Of a stretch of DNA of 64,000 nt, positions 33,966 to 41,620 are shown one piece after another. The notes under the pieces were generated by a model. The model was not told the DNA's origin, ran no database searches, and worked only from the letters and a program-made list of their open reading frames with translations. The DNA comes from DASWZN01 sp963841635 (GTDB lineage: Bacteria; Acidobacteriota; Terriglobia; Bryobacterales; Bryobacteraceae): the NCBI GenBank assembly GCA_963841635.1, contig CAWJDO010000002.1, forward strand, positions 2,542,001 through 2,606,000, in the 5' to 3' direction. Within the stretch, counting starts at the first letter, position 1, and each line of letters opens with the position of its first letter. A program made the position numbers and the translations under genes.

Positions 33966-34829
33966 TTACCCCTTCGCGGCCGCCGCCGCCCCACGCTGAA
34001 CGGGCGCCCCGACCAGGTTGCCCCACTCGGTCCAGGAGCCGTCATAGTTGGTCACGTCGCGGAGGCCCAGCAGGTAGCGCAGCACGAACCAGGTGTGGCT
34101 GGAACGCTCCCCGATGCGGCAGTAGGCGATCACCGGTTTCGAGCCATCGATGCCCTCGGCGGCATAGACGGCCTTCAACTCGTCGTAGGGCAGGAACGTT
34201 CCGTCGTCACGGCAGGCCTTGCTCCAGGGAATGTTGCGCGCGCCGGGGATGTGCCCGCCGCGCTGGCAGGTTTCGGGCAGGCCCGGCGGCGCCAGGATCT
34301 CTCCGGTGAACTCGGCCGGGCTTCGAACGTCCACCAGGGCCGAAGCTCGTCCGGCGCTCGCGCCCTGCGCCTGTAGGAGGAAGGAGCGGAGCGAGAAGTC
34401 GGGACTCGCGGCCCGGTAGCGGGCGCGCGCGGCGGTGGGCACATCGGTGGTCAACTCGCGCCCTTCGGAGATCCACTTCTTACGGCCGCCGTTCATGAGG
34501 CGGACATCCTTGTGGCCGTAGATTTTCATCTGCCACAGGGCCCACGCGGCGAACCAGTTGTTGTTGTCGCCGTGGAGAATCACCGTGGTGTCGTTGCCGA
34601 TTCCGGACTCCTGCATCAAGGTCTCGAATGCAGGCGCCGACAGGATATCGCGGCGGAGGGTGTCGCATAGCTGCGACTTCCAGGCCCAGGCGATCGCGCC
34701 GGGGATGTGGCCTTCGTCGTAGGCGGATGTTTCGACGTCCACCTCGACCAGGCGGACGTTGGGATCGCTCGCGTGCCGGGCAACCCACTCTGTGCTGACC
34801 AGGTTTTCGGGATGAGCGTAATCACTCAT
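33966..34829 (-). CDS. Thiosulfate/3-mercaptopyruvate sulfurtransferase (tandem rhodanese)
   Basis: A 287-residue two-domain rhodanese. The N-terminal inactive domain (about 10-125) has 'VEVDVETSAYDEGHIPGAI' in part. The catalytic domain (about 155-280) has Cys237 in 'AYCRIGERSSHTW'. The CRxGxR loop fits thiosulfate-type more than mercaptopyruvate-type enzymes, but this is not decisive. The enzyme moves sulfane sulfur to an acceptor. It is divergent from the cysM-mec-cysO/moeZ operon, and their promoters overlap. It may feed persulfide or sulfide to that pathway. The ATG at 34829 is chosen because GGGAGG lies 9 nt upstream; a start 21 bp earlier lacks this. Confidence 0.9.
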   Translation of the reverse strand: MSDYAHPENLVSTEWVARHASDPNVRLVEVDVETSAYDEGHIPGAIAWAWKSQLCDTLRRDILSAPAFETLMQESGIGNDTTVILHGDNNNWFAAWALWQMKIYGHKDVRLMNGGRKKWISEGRELTTDVPTAARARYRAASPDFSLRSFLLQAQGASAGRASALVDVRSPAEFTGEILAPPGLPETCQRGGHIPGARNIPWSKACRDDGTFLPYDELKAVYAAEGIDGSKPVIAYCRIGERSSHTWFVLRYLLGLRDVTNYDGSWTEWGNLVGAPVQRGAAAAAKG

Positions 34830-34868
34830 TGGTAAGCCTCCCAGGCCCATCTGGAGCCGCTTGGATCA

Positions 34869-34897
34869 ATTATAACATTGTTGACAGGGATAGTCCA
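34869..34897 (-). promoter_or_regulatory. Promoter of the sulfurtransferase gene
   Basis: On the minus strand, a perfect -10 TATAAT (34869-34874) is preceded at 17 bp by TGGACT (34892-34897), which matches four of six -35 bases. It interleaves with the opposite-strand cysM promoter, so binding of polymerase to one should hinder the other. Confidence 0.6.
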
Positions 34898-34909
34898 GAT
34901 TACTAGAAT
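34881..34909 (+). promoter_or_regulatory. Consensus sigma-70-type promoter of the cysM operon
   Basis: A perfect -35 TTGACA (34881-34886), a 17-bp spacer and -10 TAGAAT (34904-34909) end 14 bp before the cysM ATG. This is the best consensus promoter in the window. The untranslated leader would be only about 8 nt. Confidence 0.75.
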
Positions 34910-34923
34910 GGGGCGAGGGGCGA

Positions 34924-35883
34924 ATGGGATCTGCACGGGCTTCCGCCACGCTGTTCGGGAGGGCGGGCGGGAGTGTGCTCGATCAGATCGGCAACACTCC
35001 GCTGCTGCGCCTGGCGCGGATCGCGGCTGAGTTCAAAGGGGTCGAGATCTACGCCAAGGCGGAGTTTCTGAACCCGGGCGGTTCGGTCAAAGACCGGGCG
35101 GCGCTCAGTATGATCCAGGATGGGGAACGGCGCGGCGCGCTCGGCCCCGGCCGTGTGATTCTGGACGCGACCAGCGGCAACACCGGTATCGCCTACGCGA
35201 TGATCGGGGCCGCGATGGGATACCGCGCAAAGATCTGCATCCCGAAGAACGCCTCCGAGGAGCGGCGGCGGACGCTGGAGGCTTACGGGGCGGAACTGGT
35301 GCTGACGGATCCGGGCGCGGGCTCCGACGGCGCGATCCTGCGCTGCCGGGAAATCTATCGGGCGGAACCGTCGCTCTATTACTACCCGGACCAATACAAC
35401 AACGCGGCGAACTGGATGGCGCATTTCACAACCACTGGCCCCGAGATCGTGAGCCAGAGCGGGGGCGCGGTGACTCACTTTGTCGCCGCTCTGGGCACCA
35501 GCGGCACGTTTACGGGAGTGAGCCGGCGGTTGAAACAGGACCTGCCGCAGGTGGAGTGCATCGCGGTGCAGCCACCGTCCGGATTCCACGGCATCGAGGG
35601 GACGAAGAACATGGAGGCGGCGCTGGTGCGGCCCGGGATTTACGATCCGGCACTGGCGGACCGTACGGTTTTCATCGAGACAGAAGAGGCGCAGAAGATG
35701 GCCCGGCGGCTGGCGCGCGAGGAAGGGCTGCTGGTGGGCGTCTCGGCGGGGGCGAACGTGGCGGCGGTGGCGCGGATAGCGGCGGAGCAGGCGGCCGAAG
35801 GCCGGCGAGGCCACATCGTCACCATCCTGTGCGATGGTGGAGAGAGATACCTCAGCGAGCGGTTCTGGAATGATGCGGATTGA
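34924..35883 (+). CDS. cysM: PLP-dependent cysteine synthase, CysM-like
   Basis: A 319-residue fold-type II PLP enzyme of the cysteine synthase family. The PLP lysine sits in 'NPGGSVKDRAALSM' (about residue 58). The phosphate/substrate loop is 'DATSGNTGIAYAM' (about 80), and 'ALGTSGTFTGVSR' (about 188) matches the family's PLP-phosphate loop. It is first in an operon with a JAMM protease and a CysO-MoeZ fusion. By analogy with mycobacterial CysM, it probably uses O-phosphoserine (or O-acetylserine) and the protein-bound thiocarboxylate of CysO as sulfur donor. The donor is inferred from context, not from residues. It overlaps mec by 14 bp. Confidence 0.9.
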   Translation: MGSARASATLFGRAGGSVLDQIGNTPLLRLARIAAEFKGVEIYAKAEFLNPGGSVKDRAALSMIQDGERRGALGPGRVILDATSGNTGIAYAMIGAAMGYRAKICIPKNASEERRRTLEAYGAELVLTDPGAGSDGAILRCREIYRAEPSLYYYPDQYNNAANWMAHFTTTGPEIVSQSGGAVTHFVAALGTSGTFTGVSRRLKQDLPQVECIAVQPPSGFHGIEGTKNMEAALVRPGIYDPALADRTVFIETEEAQKMARRLAREEGLLVGVSAGANVAAVARIAAEQAAEGRRGHIVTILCDGGERYLSERFWNDAD

Positions 35884-36319
35884 GAAAGCGGCATGGGCCG
35901 TCATTGTCGGCCATGCCAGAGGGGCGTACCCGGATGAGTGCTGCGGGGCCATGCTCGGACTGCCCCAGGGCGGCGGCGCGTCGGCCTTGATCGCCGTGCC
36001 TCTCGAGAATGCGTACCACGGTTCGCAGAAAGACCGCTACGAGATCCGGCCGGAGGATCTGCTGGCGGTGGACCGGCAGGCGCGTAGCGAGGGACTCGAG
36101 CTGATCGGAATCTATCACTCGCATCCCGATTGCGATGCGTATTTCTCGGTGACCGATCTGCAGAATTCCTGCCCGTGGTACTCGTTCGTGGTGGTCGCGA
36201 TCCGCGAGGGCCGGTTCGACCACGCGAAGAGCTTCCGTCCCAATGCCGACCAGACCGTCGCCGAGCCCGAAGAGCTCGCCTATCCGGATTTGGAGGAGCG
36301 CGCATGCCAAAGATCCTGA
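35870..36319 (+). CDS. mec: Mec-like JAMM/M67 zinc protease
   Basis: A 149-residue JAB1/MPN (M67) protease. Metal-site residues are complete: E23 in 'PDECCGAML', then H83-S-H85 and D96 in 'YHSHPDCDAYFSVTD' (HxH-x10-D), plus S93. In mycobacteria the matching enzyme (Mec) releases cysteine from CysO-cysteine. It overlaps cysM by 14 bp and the CysO-MoeZ fusion gene by 16 bp, so the three proteins should be made together. Here the protease may have a second job: freeing the internal diglycine of the fused CysO domain. Start at ATG 35870 or the adjacent ATG at 35873. Confidence 0.9.
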   Translation: MMRIEKAAWAVIVGHARGAYPDECCGAMLGLPQGGGASALIAVPLENAYHGSQKDRYEIRPEDLLAVDRQARSEGLELIGIYHSHPDCDAYFSVTDLQNSCPWYSFVVVAIREGRFDHAKSFRPNADQTVAEPEELAYPDLEERACQRS

Positions 36320-37740
36320 TTCCCACGCCGCTGCGTCAGTATGCCGGCAACCAGAGCGAAGTGGAGCTGAGCGGCGGCACGGTGGGCGAACTGCTCGACG
36401 CGCTGTCACGCCAGCACGGCGAACTGCGCCGCCATCTCTACAGCGACCAGGGCAAGCTGCGCAGCTTCGTGAACGTGTACGTGAACGACGAGGACATCCG
36501 GCACCTGGCCAAAGAAGCGACGCCGGTGAGCGCCCAGGATACGATTTCGATCGTGCCGAGCATTGCAGGGGGCGCCACCGCGCCGGTCGATACGGCGAGC
36601 CTTTCGAAAGAAGAGATCCTGCGTTACAGCCGCCACCTGATCATCCCCGAGATCGGGATGGAAGGACAGCTCAAGCTCAAGCACGCGAAGGTGCTGCTGA
36701 TTGGCGCGGGCGGACTGGGATCGCCGCTGGCCCTGTATCTGGCGGCGGCGGGCGTGGGCCGCATCGGACTGGTGGATTTCGACGTGGTGGATTTCACGAA
36801 CCTGCAGCGGCAGGTGATCCACGCGACGGCCGATGTGGGACGCAAGAAGCTCGATTCGGCGACTGAATCGATGACTGCGATCAACCCGCACGTGAGCCTG
36901 GACTGCTTCGACACCGCGCTGACGAGCGGGAACGCGCTTCAGATCCTCAAGGACTATGACATCGTCGTGGACGGCACCGACAATTTCCCGACGCGCTACC
37001 TGGTGAACGACGCCTGCGTGCTGCTGGGGAAACCGAATGTGTACGGTTCGATTTTTCGGTTCGAAGGACAGGCCACGGTATTCGCATATCAGGGCGGGCC
37101 GTGCTACCGGTGCCTGTATCCGGAGCCGCCGCCGCCGGGTCTGGTGCCGAGCTGCGCGGAAGGCGGAGTGTTGGGAATCCTGCCGGGACTGATCGGCCTG
37201 GTGCAGGCGACCGAGGCTGTGAAGCTCATCACCGGAATCGGCGAACCGCTGGTGGGCAGGCTGCTGCTTTACGACGCGCTGGCGATGCGTTTCCGCGAAC
37301 TGAAGCTGCGCCGCGATCCCGAGTGTCCGGTTTGCGGCGACCATCCTACGGTGCGGGAACTGATCGATTACCACCAATTCTGCGGCGTGCCGCGCGGCGG
37401 GCAGGCGCCGGCTGGGGTCAAGGAGGGCGAGATGGACGTGACGGAACTGAAGGCGAAGATCGACCGGGGCGACCGGTTCACTCTGGTGGACGTGCGCGAG
37501 CCGCACGAGTTCCAGATCTGCAGCATTCCCGGGTCGGTTCTGATCCCGCTGGGCGAGCTGCCGAAGCGCGCGGCGGAGTTGGACCCGGCTTCCGACATCG
37601 TGGTGCACTGCAAGATGGGCGGTCGCAGCGCGAGGGCGGTGGAGTTCCTGAAGAAATCGGGATTCGGGAACGTGTCGAACCTGGCGGGCGGCATTTTAGC
37701 CTGGAGCGACAAGGTGGATCCGCGCGTGCCGAAGTACTGA
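36304..37740 (+). CDS. CysO-MoeZ-rhodanese fusion: sulfur carrier joined to its activating enzyme
   Basis: A 478-residue three-domain protein. Residues 1-90 are a CysO-like ubiquitin-fold sulfur carrier, with 'FVNVYVNDEDIR' (55-66) and 'IVPSIAGG' ending at G89-G90. The linker 91-100 leads to an E1-like MoeB/ThiF adenylyltransferase (about 102-365): ATP loop GAGGLGS 134-140, GLVDFDVVDFTNLQRQ 155-170, and zinc cysteines C267/C270 and C341/C344. A rhodanese domain (about 377-475) has C436 in 'HCKMGGRS'. In mycobacteria, CysO and MoeZ are separate and CysO must expose a free diglycine C-terminus. In this fusion the diglycine is internal, so a cut after G90 would be needed. The ATG at 36304 overlaps mec. 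Confidence 0.92.
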   Translation: MPKILIPTPLRQYAGNQSEVELSGGTVGELLDALSRQHGELRRHLYSDQGKLRSFVNVYVNDEDIRHLAKEATPVSAQDTISIVPSIAGGATAPVDTASLSKEEILRYSRHLIIPEIGMEGQLKLKHAKVLLIGAGGLGSPLALYLAAAGVGRIGLVDFDVVDFTNLQRQVIHATADVGRKKLDSATESMTAINPHVSLDCFDTALTSGNALQILKDYDIVVDGTDNFPTRYLVNDACVLLGKPNVYGSIFRFEGQATVFAYQGGPCYRCLYPEPPPPGLVPSCAEGGVLGILPGLIGLVQATEAVKLITGIGEPLVGRLLLYDALAMRFRELKLRRDPECPVCGDHPTVRELIDYHQFCGVPRGGQAPAGVKEGEMDVTELKAKIDRGDRFTLVDVREPHEFQICSIPGSVLIPLGELPKRAAELDPASDIVVHCKMGGRSARAVEFLKKSGFGNVSNLAGGILAWSDKVDPRVPKY

Positions 37741-37771
37741 AGAACGCCGGGCGTCGGTCGGCCTCTCGGGG

Positions 37772-37777
37772 TATAAT
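37772..37777 (+). promoter_or_regulatory. -10 box TATAAT of the GT-C membrane protein
   Basis: A perfect TATAAT ends 9 nt before the ATG at 37787, and no Shine-Dalgarno is visible. A clear -35 is lacking. Supports leaderless initiation. Confidence 0.5.
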
Positions 37778-37786
37778 GCGGCGAAC

Positions 37787-39496
37787 ATGCGGATTAGTCG
37801 CGTCAAAACTGCCGCCGCGGGGTTGCTGATCGCTTGTTACTTCCTGCTGCTGACTCGGGATGGTTGGAAAGCGTATTTTGATGCCGATTCGCTGCTGAAC
37901 ATAGCTTACTTACACGGCTATGGGCGGGTGCCGCTCCGCATGGTGCTGGTTCAGGCGCTAACCGTGTTCACTCCGGAGTATCGGCCCATGGGAGGGCTGT
38001 ACTACCGGACGCTGTTCGCTGTGTTCGGTCTCAATCCGGTCGCCTTCCGGGTCGCGGCCTTCCTCCTGCTGGGGCTGAATCTGGCGCTGGCCTGGCGCTT
38101 TGCGCGCGAGCTCTCCGGATCGCGTTTTACCGCCGCCGCCTGCACGCTGCTGTTTGCATTCCATCCGGTGATGTCCGCGCTTTACTACGGCGATGGCACT
38201 ATCTATGACGTTCTTTGCCTGACCTTTCTCCTTGCGGCGCTGATCAGGTATGTGAGAGTCCGGCGAGTAGACAGACTCCTGGGCACCCGCGACTTGCTGG
38301 TTGTGATGGCGTTCTTTGGCGCCGCGCTGGGGAGCAAGGAGATGGCACTTACATTTCCGGGGATGCTGATCGTGTACGAGGGGGTGTTTCACCGTCGCCT
38401 TGACAACCTGGGCCGGCGGGCGAAGCCGATTGTCATCCTCGGGGTCATGACGGCGCTATGTATGGCCTGGAAAACGTTCGCGCCGAATCCACTGAGCAGT
38501 AACATCGGGCAGGCCTACACCCCTCGTCTTGACCTGGCATTCATTGGGCATGCATATCTTAGTTACTACCAGCAGTTGGTGCTTGCTCCCAGCCTTGGTG
38601 GCACGGCGTTGTTGGTTGGCCTGCTGGTTGCGTTCGGGGTTGCCGCGGCCATGCGCAATCGGGTGATGCTCTTTGGCCTGCTGTTTGCCAACCTGGCGCT
38701 GCTGCCGGTTTGTGTCATTCCAGGGCGGGGCGGTTTCGTGTGGTACATACCGATGCTGGGCTGGGCGCTCTTTGGCGGCTGCGCGCTGTGGCAGGCCGGC
38801 TCGGCGGTTTCTTCGCTGACGCGGGCGCCGGCATACTGGCAGGCTGCTCTTCTCGGCGTCGTTGCGATCGCCGCCTATTGGTTTCACGCTCCGCGGGCGG
38901 CCCAGCTCGGCGCGCCGTACAGTCAGGAACAGCAGCCTCTCCGAAGCCTCATGACAGCGGCACGTTCCGCCTCGCCGCGACTTCCGGCCGGCGCGCGGAT
39001 TCTGCTCGAAGGCGACCCGGCGGATGTTACTTCGCTGATACCGCTGTTTCTTCTCCGTTTGGGATACCGGGATGCCAGCCTGTGGGTGGAGCCTGTTGCG
39101 CAGGTGTCGGGTGAGGATTCTCAGGCCGATGCCGGTCTTTACGCAATGACCATCCGGCGGGCCTGGCCCGGTTTTCGAGTAACTACGCACCCGCAGACGG
39201 AAGTGGCACCGGTGCAGGTTGCGATTTCGCCGGGCGTCGTGCACAGGGGACAGGTGGTGCGGGCTGCGTTTCCCGCTGGCTTCGCGGGCTGCGAGATAGG
39301 CGTGGCGTATAACATGCCGGAGGACGAGTTACTGCGAGCCGGTGTCTGGCCTGCGTGGATGAAACTCGACACCCAGGGCGGCGGAGTAGCTCAGGTGGGC
39401 CGCGACGCGGAACGTGGGCTCGTTGTGCTCGACCACGTTCGAGGCTGCCAGGGCGAATGGATGCCGGCGCAAGGCTCGTTCGTGATCATCCCTTGA
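37787..39496 (+). CDS. Multi-spanning GT-C-type membrane protein
   Basis: A 569-residue integral membrane protein with about ten hydrophobic segments in the first 400 residues and a soluble C-terminal part of about 170 residues. The first periplasmic loop carries acidic residues in 'KAYFDADSLLNIAYLHG' (about 28-44), as in GT-C glycosyltransferases. A later loop carries 'GSKEMALTFPG' (about 184), as in O-mannosyl and tetratricopeptide-linked transferases. A role in transfer of a lipid-linked sugar is likely; the acceptor is unknown. It is convergent with another GT-C gene, their stops 9 bp apart. Confidence 0.75.
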   Translation: MRISRVKTAAAGLLIACYFLLLTRDGWKAYFDADSLLNIAYLHGYGRVPLRMVLVQALTVFTPEYRPMGGLYYRTLFAVFGLNPVAFRVAAFLLLGLNLALAWRFARELSGSRFTAAACTLLFAFHPVMSALYYGDGTIYDVLCLTFLLAALIRYVRVRRVDRLLGTRDLLVVMAFFGAALGSKEMALTFPGMLIVYEGVFHRRLDNLGRRAKPIVILGVMTALCMAWKTFAPNPLSSNIGQAYTPRLDLAFIGHAYLSYYQQLVLAPSLGGTALLVGLLVAFGVAAAMRNRVMLFGLLFANLALLPVCVIPGRGGFVWYIPMLGWALFGGCALWQAGSAVSSLTRAPAYWQAALLGVVAIAAYWFHAPRAAQLGAPYSQEQQPLRSLMTAARSASPRLPAGARILLEGDPADVTSLIPLFLLRLGYRDASLWVEPVAQVSGEDSQADAGLYAMTIRRAWPGFRVTTHPQTEVAPVQVAISPGVVHRGQVVRAAFPAGFAGCEIGVAYNMPEDELLRAGVWPAWMKLDTQGGGVAQVGRDAERGLVVLDHVRGCQGEWMPAQGSFVIIP

Positions 39497-39505
39497 GCGG
39501 CGGCC

Positions 39506-41152
39506 TCAGCGCCCGATCTCTTCGAGGGCGCGGCGATAACGGGTCCAGAACAGGGGATCGCTGAGCGCCAGCGGTCCAGGCGGCGCATCCGGAACGCCAG
39601 GGCCCGGACGCAAGGCGACAACGACATCGCTCCGCCTGCCGTGATAGACGATGCTCAGCCGGGTCCTTTCGATGAAGGCTCGATCTTCCGGGTAGTAGAG
39701 CACGTACGCGCGCCTGCCTTCCGGATAGGGCTTGCGTGCCCCGACGGAGACGAACTCACCGATGCTCCGATTGCCGGAGGCCTGGCGATAGAAATTGAGG
39801 CTGCCGGCGTAGAACCAGTAAGCGGGCACGTCGGAAATGCCTAACTTGCGGCTGTAATCCGCGACCACGGAATAGGCCTGGTTCGCCTCGCAGCCATATC
39901 TCCACTCCCGGAAGTAAGTCAGGCGGAGGCACAGCAGGAAGTAGACTGCCATGACGCACAGCATAGATGTAAGTGTTGTGTGGCAGATGCTGCCGGCGCG
40001 TGACGGTGCTTGGACGGCGGCGATGGCGCCAACGGCAATGGTGGTCAGGACAACCAGATACATCCCCGTGCGGTCTCTCGGCAAAAGCAGGCCGGACATG
40101 CGAAAGAGCGCCCAATGGAGGCCGAGCGCCAGAAAGGCCGAGCCCGCAGCGACGGCCGCCAGATGCAGTTGCCATGCCGGCCGCTCTGAGCGCAGGGCCG
40201 CCCGGTCGCGCCACAGGAGCACCAGTTGGCACAGGAGCAAGGCTCCGAGCGACGGCAACAGGACGTGTCTTCGAGAAGCGAGCGCCGCGCTCAGTCGGGC
40301 GCCGAGGAGGAGCGGGTTCAACTCATACAGGGATGGGCCGACAAGGCTAGTCAGAGTCTCGTGCAGCGACTTTGCACCAAAGAATAACTGTGTTTTCGGG
40401 TACCCGTAGAGGACCGGGCCGCAAAGCAGCGCTGCGGCGGCGAGTCCTGGAACGATCAAAGCCAGAAGGAGGCGTGCGCAAAACGCGGGTCTCCGGACCA
40501 GCGCGAGCCGGTAAGCGATCCAAAGGAAGACCGCCAGCAGGACAGCCCCGTCCGCAAAAGCGAAGGCGAAATTCGCGGCGAACGAGAGCGCGGCGCAGAG
40601 GGACGATGCGATCGAGGCCCGAAGCACCGATCGCTGGGCGGCCTCTAGTTTCCCCGCCAAAACCGCGGCGGGGATTGCGAGCGACCAAAGGAGGAACGCC
40701 GCCGCCATGGAATATCCGCGGGCGGCGACGAAGAAATCGAAGACGAATGGATTATAAACCAGGCAGACGAAAAGAGCCCATCGCAGGGCACGCTTCGAGG
40801 CAATGAGCGAAGTCAGATACATGGCGGCCGCGACATACAGAGCCGCGCCAAGGAGGGCCGGCAATCTCACTGTGACCGGCGACAAGCCGAACAAGGAAGT
40901 GGAGAGGCGCATCAGGAGCGAATTCAGAACGTGGTTATTCGAAACCTGCGCCCACAGTTGCCCCGGCCGGGCGACCCACAAGAGATACGAGTCCGCTTCA
41001 TCTATCGTGATGGACTGCGTGGCCGCGCGAACGACCGCCCAGGCCAGCGCAAACAGCGCCGTGATGATCAGCTCAGGAGGATACCGCTGGAGGACCGGTG
41101 CGGTCGGATTTGGCGCCGGAGCGGAAGCGGGATTGGCGCCCCGAGAGGCCAT
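39506..41152 (-). CDS. GT39-like membrane glycosyltransferase
   Basis: A 548-residue multi-spanning membrane protein similar to the PMT/ArnT-like (GT39, GT83) group. The first loop has 'TQSITIDEADSYLLWVARPG' (about 46-65) with the acidic pair typical of GT-C enzymes, and 'NNHVLNSLLMRLST' (about 73) is also family-like. About eleven helices follow, and a soluble tail covers about 430-548. It probably uses a polyprenyl-phosphate sugar outside the membrane; acceptor unknown. Divergent from a small membrane protein with a gap of only 36 bp. Confidence 0.8.
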   Translation of the reverse strand: MASRGANPASAPAPNPTAPVLQRYPPELIITALFALAWAVVRAATQSITIDEADSYLLWVARPGQLWAQVSNNHVLNSLLMRLSTSLFGLSPVTVRLPALLGAALYVAAAMYLTSLIASKRALRWALFVCLVYNPFVFDFFVAARGYSMAAAFLLWSLAIPAAVLAGKLEAAQRSVLRASIASSLCAALSFAANFAFAFADGAVLLAVFLWIAYRLALVRRPAFCARLLLALIVPGLAAAALLCGPVLYGYPKTQLFFGAKSLHETLTSLVGPSLYELNPLLLGARLSAALASRRHVLLPSLGALLLCQLVLLWRDRAALRSERPAWQLHLAAVAAGSAFLALGLHWALFRMSGLLLPRDRTGMYLVVLTTIAVGAIAAVQAPSRAGSICHTTLTSMLCVMAVYFLLCLRLTYFREWRYGCEANQAYSVVADYSRKLGISDVPAYWFYAGSLNFYRQASGNRSIGEFVSVGARKPYPEGRRAYVLYYPEDRAFIERTRLSIVYHGRRSDVVVALRPGPGVPDAPPGPLALSDPLFWTRYRRALEEIGR

Positions 41153-41173
41153 AGGCTCAGGATATCAAGCGCG

Positions 41174-41179
41174 TATAAT
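41174..41179 (+). promoter_or_regulatory. -10 box TATAAT before a small membrane protein gene
   Basis: A perfect TATAAT lies 9 nt before the ATG at 41189, in a 36-bp divergent gap. On the other strand, TATCCT (41158-41163) lies 5 nt before the GT39-like start, so both transcripts could be leaderless. Confidence 0.45.
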
Positions 41180-41188
41180 CGAAATCAG

Positions 41189-41413
41189 ATGATGCAGGCG
41201 CGCAAGCTTGTCGCGTTACTCTGTCTGGCGTTGGTGGTTGCCGCCGCGCTGACGCCCGGTGTGCCTGGCCTCTTCTCCGCGGTCCTCGCCCCTCTCTGGT
41301 TGTTCGTTGCGGCTGTCGTGGTCTTCTCGATACGCCGCGACATTGCTGACTCGGCCTCCGGGCCTCTTCAGTTCCTTCCGGTTCTCGCCTCGCGAGCGCC
41401 TCCCATCGCATAG
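41189..41413 (+). CDS. Small hydrophobic membrane protein
   Basis: A 74-residue protein with a signal-like first helix (about 6-21) and a second helix (about 28-47) followed by 'SIRRDIADS'. It is probably a two-span inner-membrane protein. No family is recognised. Support is the -10 box 9 nt upstream and a sensible hydrophobic pattern. The high GC of the region makes chance open frames common, so confidence is moderate. Confidence 0.5.
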   Translation: MMQARKLVALLCLALVVAAALTPGVPGLFSAVLAPLWLFVAAVVVFSIRRDIADSASGPLQFLPVLASRAPPIA

Positions 41414-41482
41414 TCCCGTGCGCTCTGGCTAGGGTGATACGTCGCAAAACTCGAGGGGTATGACCGACAGAAGGCCAGCGGT

Positions 41483-41529
41483 GGGACAGGCACGAATTTC
41501 GCAAGTGCGGCGAAATTCGAGCCAGTCCC
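41483..41529. repeat. Nested palindrome, family I (copy 4)
   Basis: GGGAC 41483-41487, CGAATTTCGC 41493-41502, GCGAAATTCG 41510-41519 and GTCCC 41525-41529 are identical in core to copy 1. The flank from about 41440 also matches the other copies. It occupies the 205-bp gap before the DUF2911 gene. Confidence 0.75.
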
Positions 41530-41591
41530 GGGTTTGCCGCCAATTCCGATAGGCGACGGAATTCGGGCGGCTGAAGGCATGCACCCCCGGG

Positions 41592-41620
41592 ATGGCTCAA
41601 TTCCGGCATAATTGAGCCAT
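41592..41620 (+). promoter_or_regulatory. Perfect 10-bp inverted repeat across the DUF2911 start codon
   Basis: ATGGCTCAAT (41592-41601) and ATTGAGCCAT (41611-41620) are exact inverse complements around a 9-nt loop. The right arm includes the first two bases of the ATG at 41619. A CATAAT box (41607-41612) lies in the loop and right arm. It could be an operator, or fold in RNA and hide the start. Confidence 0.5.
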
